Origin: an uncultured Lachnospiraceae bacterium
GTDB lineage: Bacteria > Bacillota > Clostridia > Lachnospirales > Lachnospiraceae
Direction of reading: 5' to 3'
DNA: 7,300 bases
Assembly: GCA_902767065.1 (NCBI GenBank)
Contig: CACXFW010000121.1
Location: 1-7,300 of the forward strand
Below, in pieces: positions 7,267 to 7,300 of the stretch. The notes beneath the pieces are model-generated. The model searched no databases, had not been told where the DNA came from, and saw only the letters and a program-made list of their open reading frames with translations. The position numbers and the translations under genes are program-made. Numbering within the stretch: position 1 is the stretch's first letter; each line of letters opens with the position of its first letter.

Positions 7267-7300
7267 GGGCGGACAGAGCGGTTTCACCGCTTGTCCGCCC
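7267..7300. terminator. Strong GC-rich hairpin at the right edge, possible terminator
   Basis: GGGCGGACA (7267-7275) pairs perfectly with TGTCCGCCC (7292-7300). After one bulged G (7276), a further six base pairs (7277-7282 with 7286-7291) close on a TTC loop, giving about 15 pairs. The window stops at the last paired base, so a downstream T-run on the + strand cannot be seen. No T-run follows on the minus strand. It could end the wzt transcript about 175 bases after its stop, or simply be part of the repeat element. Confidence 0.5.

Larger units (their letters stand above)
7217..7300. repeat. Hairpin-rich element, probable intergenic repeat, cut by the window edge
   Basis: The segment contains two adjacent inverted repeats, each closed by a TTC triloop. 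It also has a conserved-looking end that reads GGGGTGCTGAATAGTTAC on the minus strand. Its layout resembles short palindromic intergenic repeats that I associate from memory with Lachnospiraceae genomes. This was not verified, and no second copy occurs in the window. It bounds the truncated minus-strand reading frame, which fits a mobile or recombination-prone sequence. Confidence 0.4.

Overview
The window reads as a chromosomal stretch from a Clostridia-type Firmicute, most likely a Lachnospiraceae relative with moderately high GC. The reasons are a CdaA/CdaR c-di-AMP synthase pair, an HPr-family protein, strong AGGAGG-like ribosome binding sites, and a TagGH/Wzm-Wzt-type glycan exporter of the sort seen in gut Firmicutes. 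The assignment is inferred from gene content and protein style, not from a marker gene.

Layout: six genes lie on the + strand and are tightly packed from 38 to 7093. The first block is a membrane diadenylate cyclase (cdaA, 38-916), its extracytoplasmic regulator (cdaR, 916-2253, overlapping by 1 base) and a small HPr-like protein (2246-2521, overlapping cdaR by 8 bases). The HPr-like protein has lost the phosphocarrier histidine but keeps a serine at position 46, as in Bacillus Crh. Only 21 bases later comes a glycan block. It opens with a 778-residue fusion of a membrane phosphoglycosyl transferase and a family 2 glycosyltransferase (2543-4879). An ABC-2 polysaccharide permease (4889-5680) and its ATPase with a Wzt-type C-terminal domain (5786-7093) follow.

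How they may work together: the fusion protein would load a sugar phosphate onto undecaprenyl phosphate and probably add a later sugar. The ABC pair would then flip the finished lipid-linked glycan across the membrane, with the Wzt-type tail recognising it. The spacing suggests that c-di-AMP signalling and surface glycan production are co-transcribed, at least in part. A small hairpin followed by a T-run between the permease and ATPase genes could tune that transcript.

The last 207 bases (7094-7300) hold no intact gene. A 41-codon minus-strand reading frame that looks like the broken C-terminus of a protein ends 5 bases from the ATPase stop. Next to it is a hairpin-rich segment that runs off the right edge and looks like a repeat or terminator element. 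The most interesting points are the histidine-less HPr in a c-di-AMP operon, the fused glycosyltransferase, and the remnant plus repeat at the right edge.
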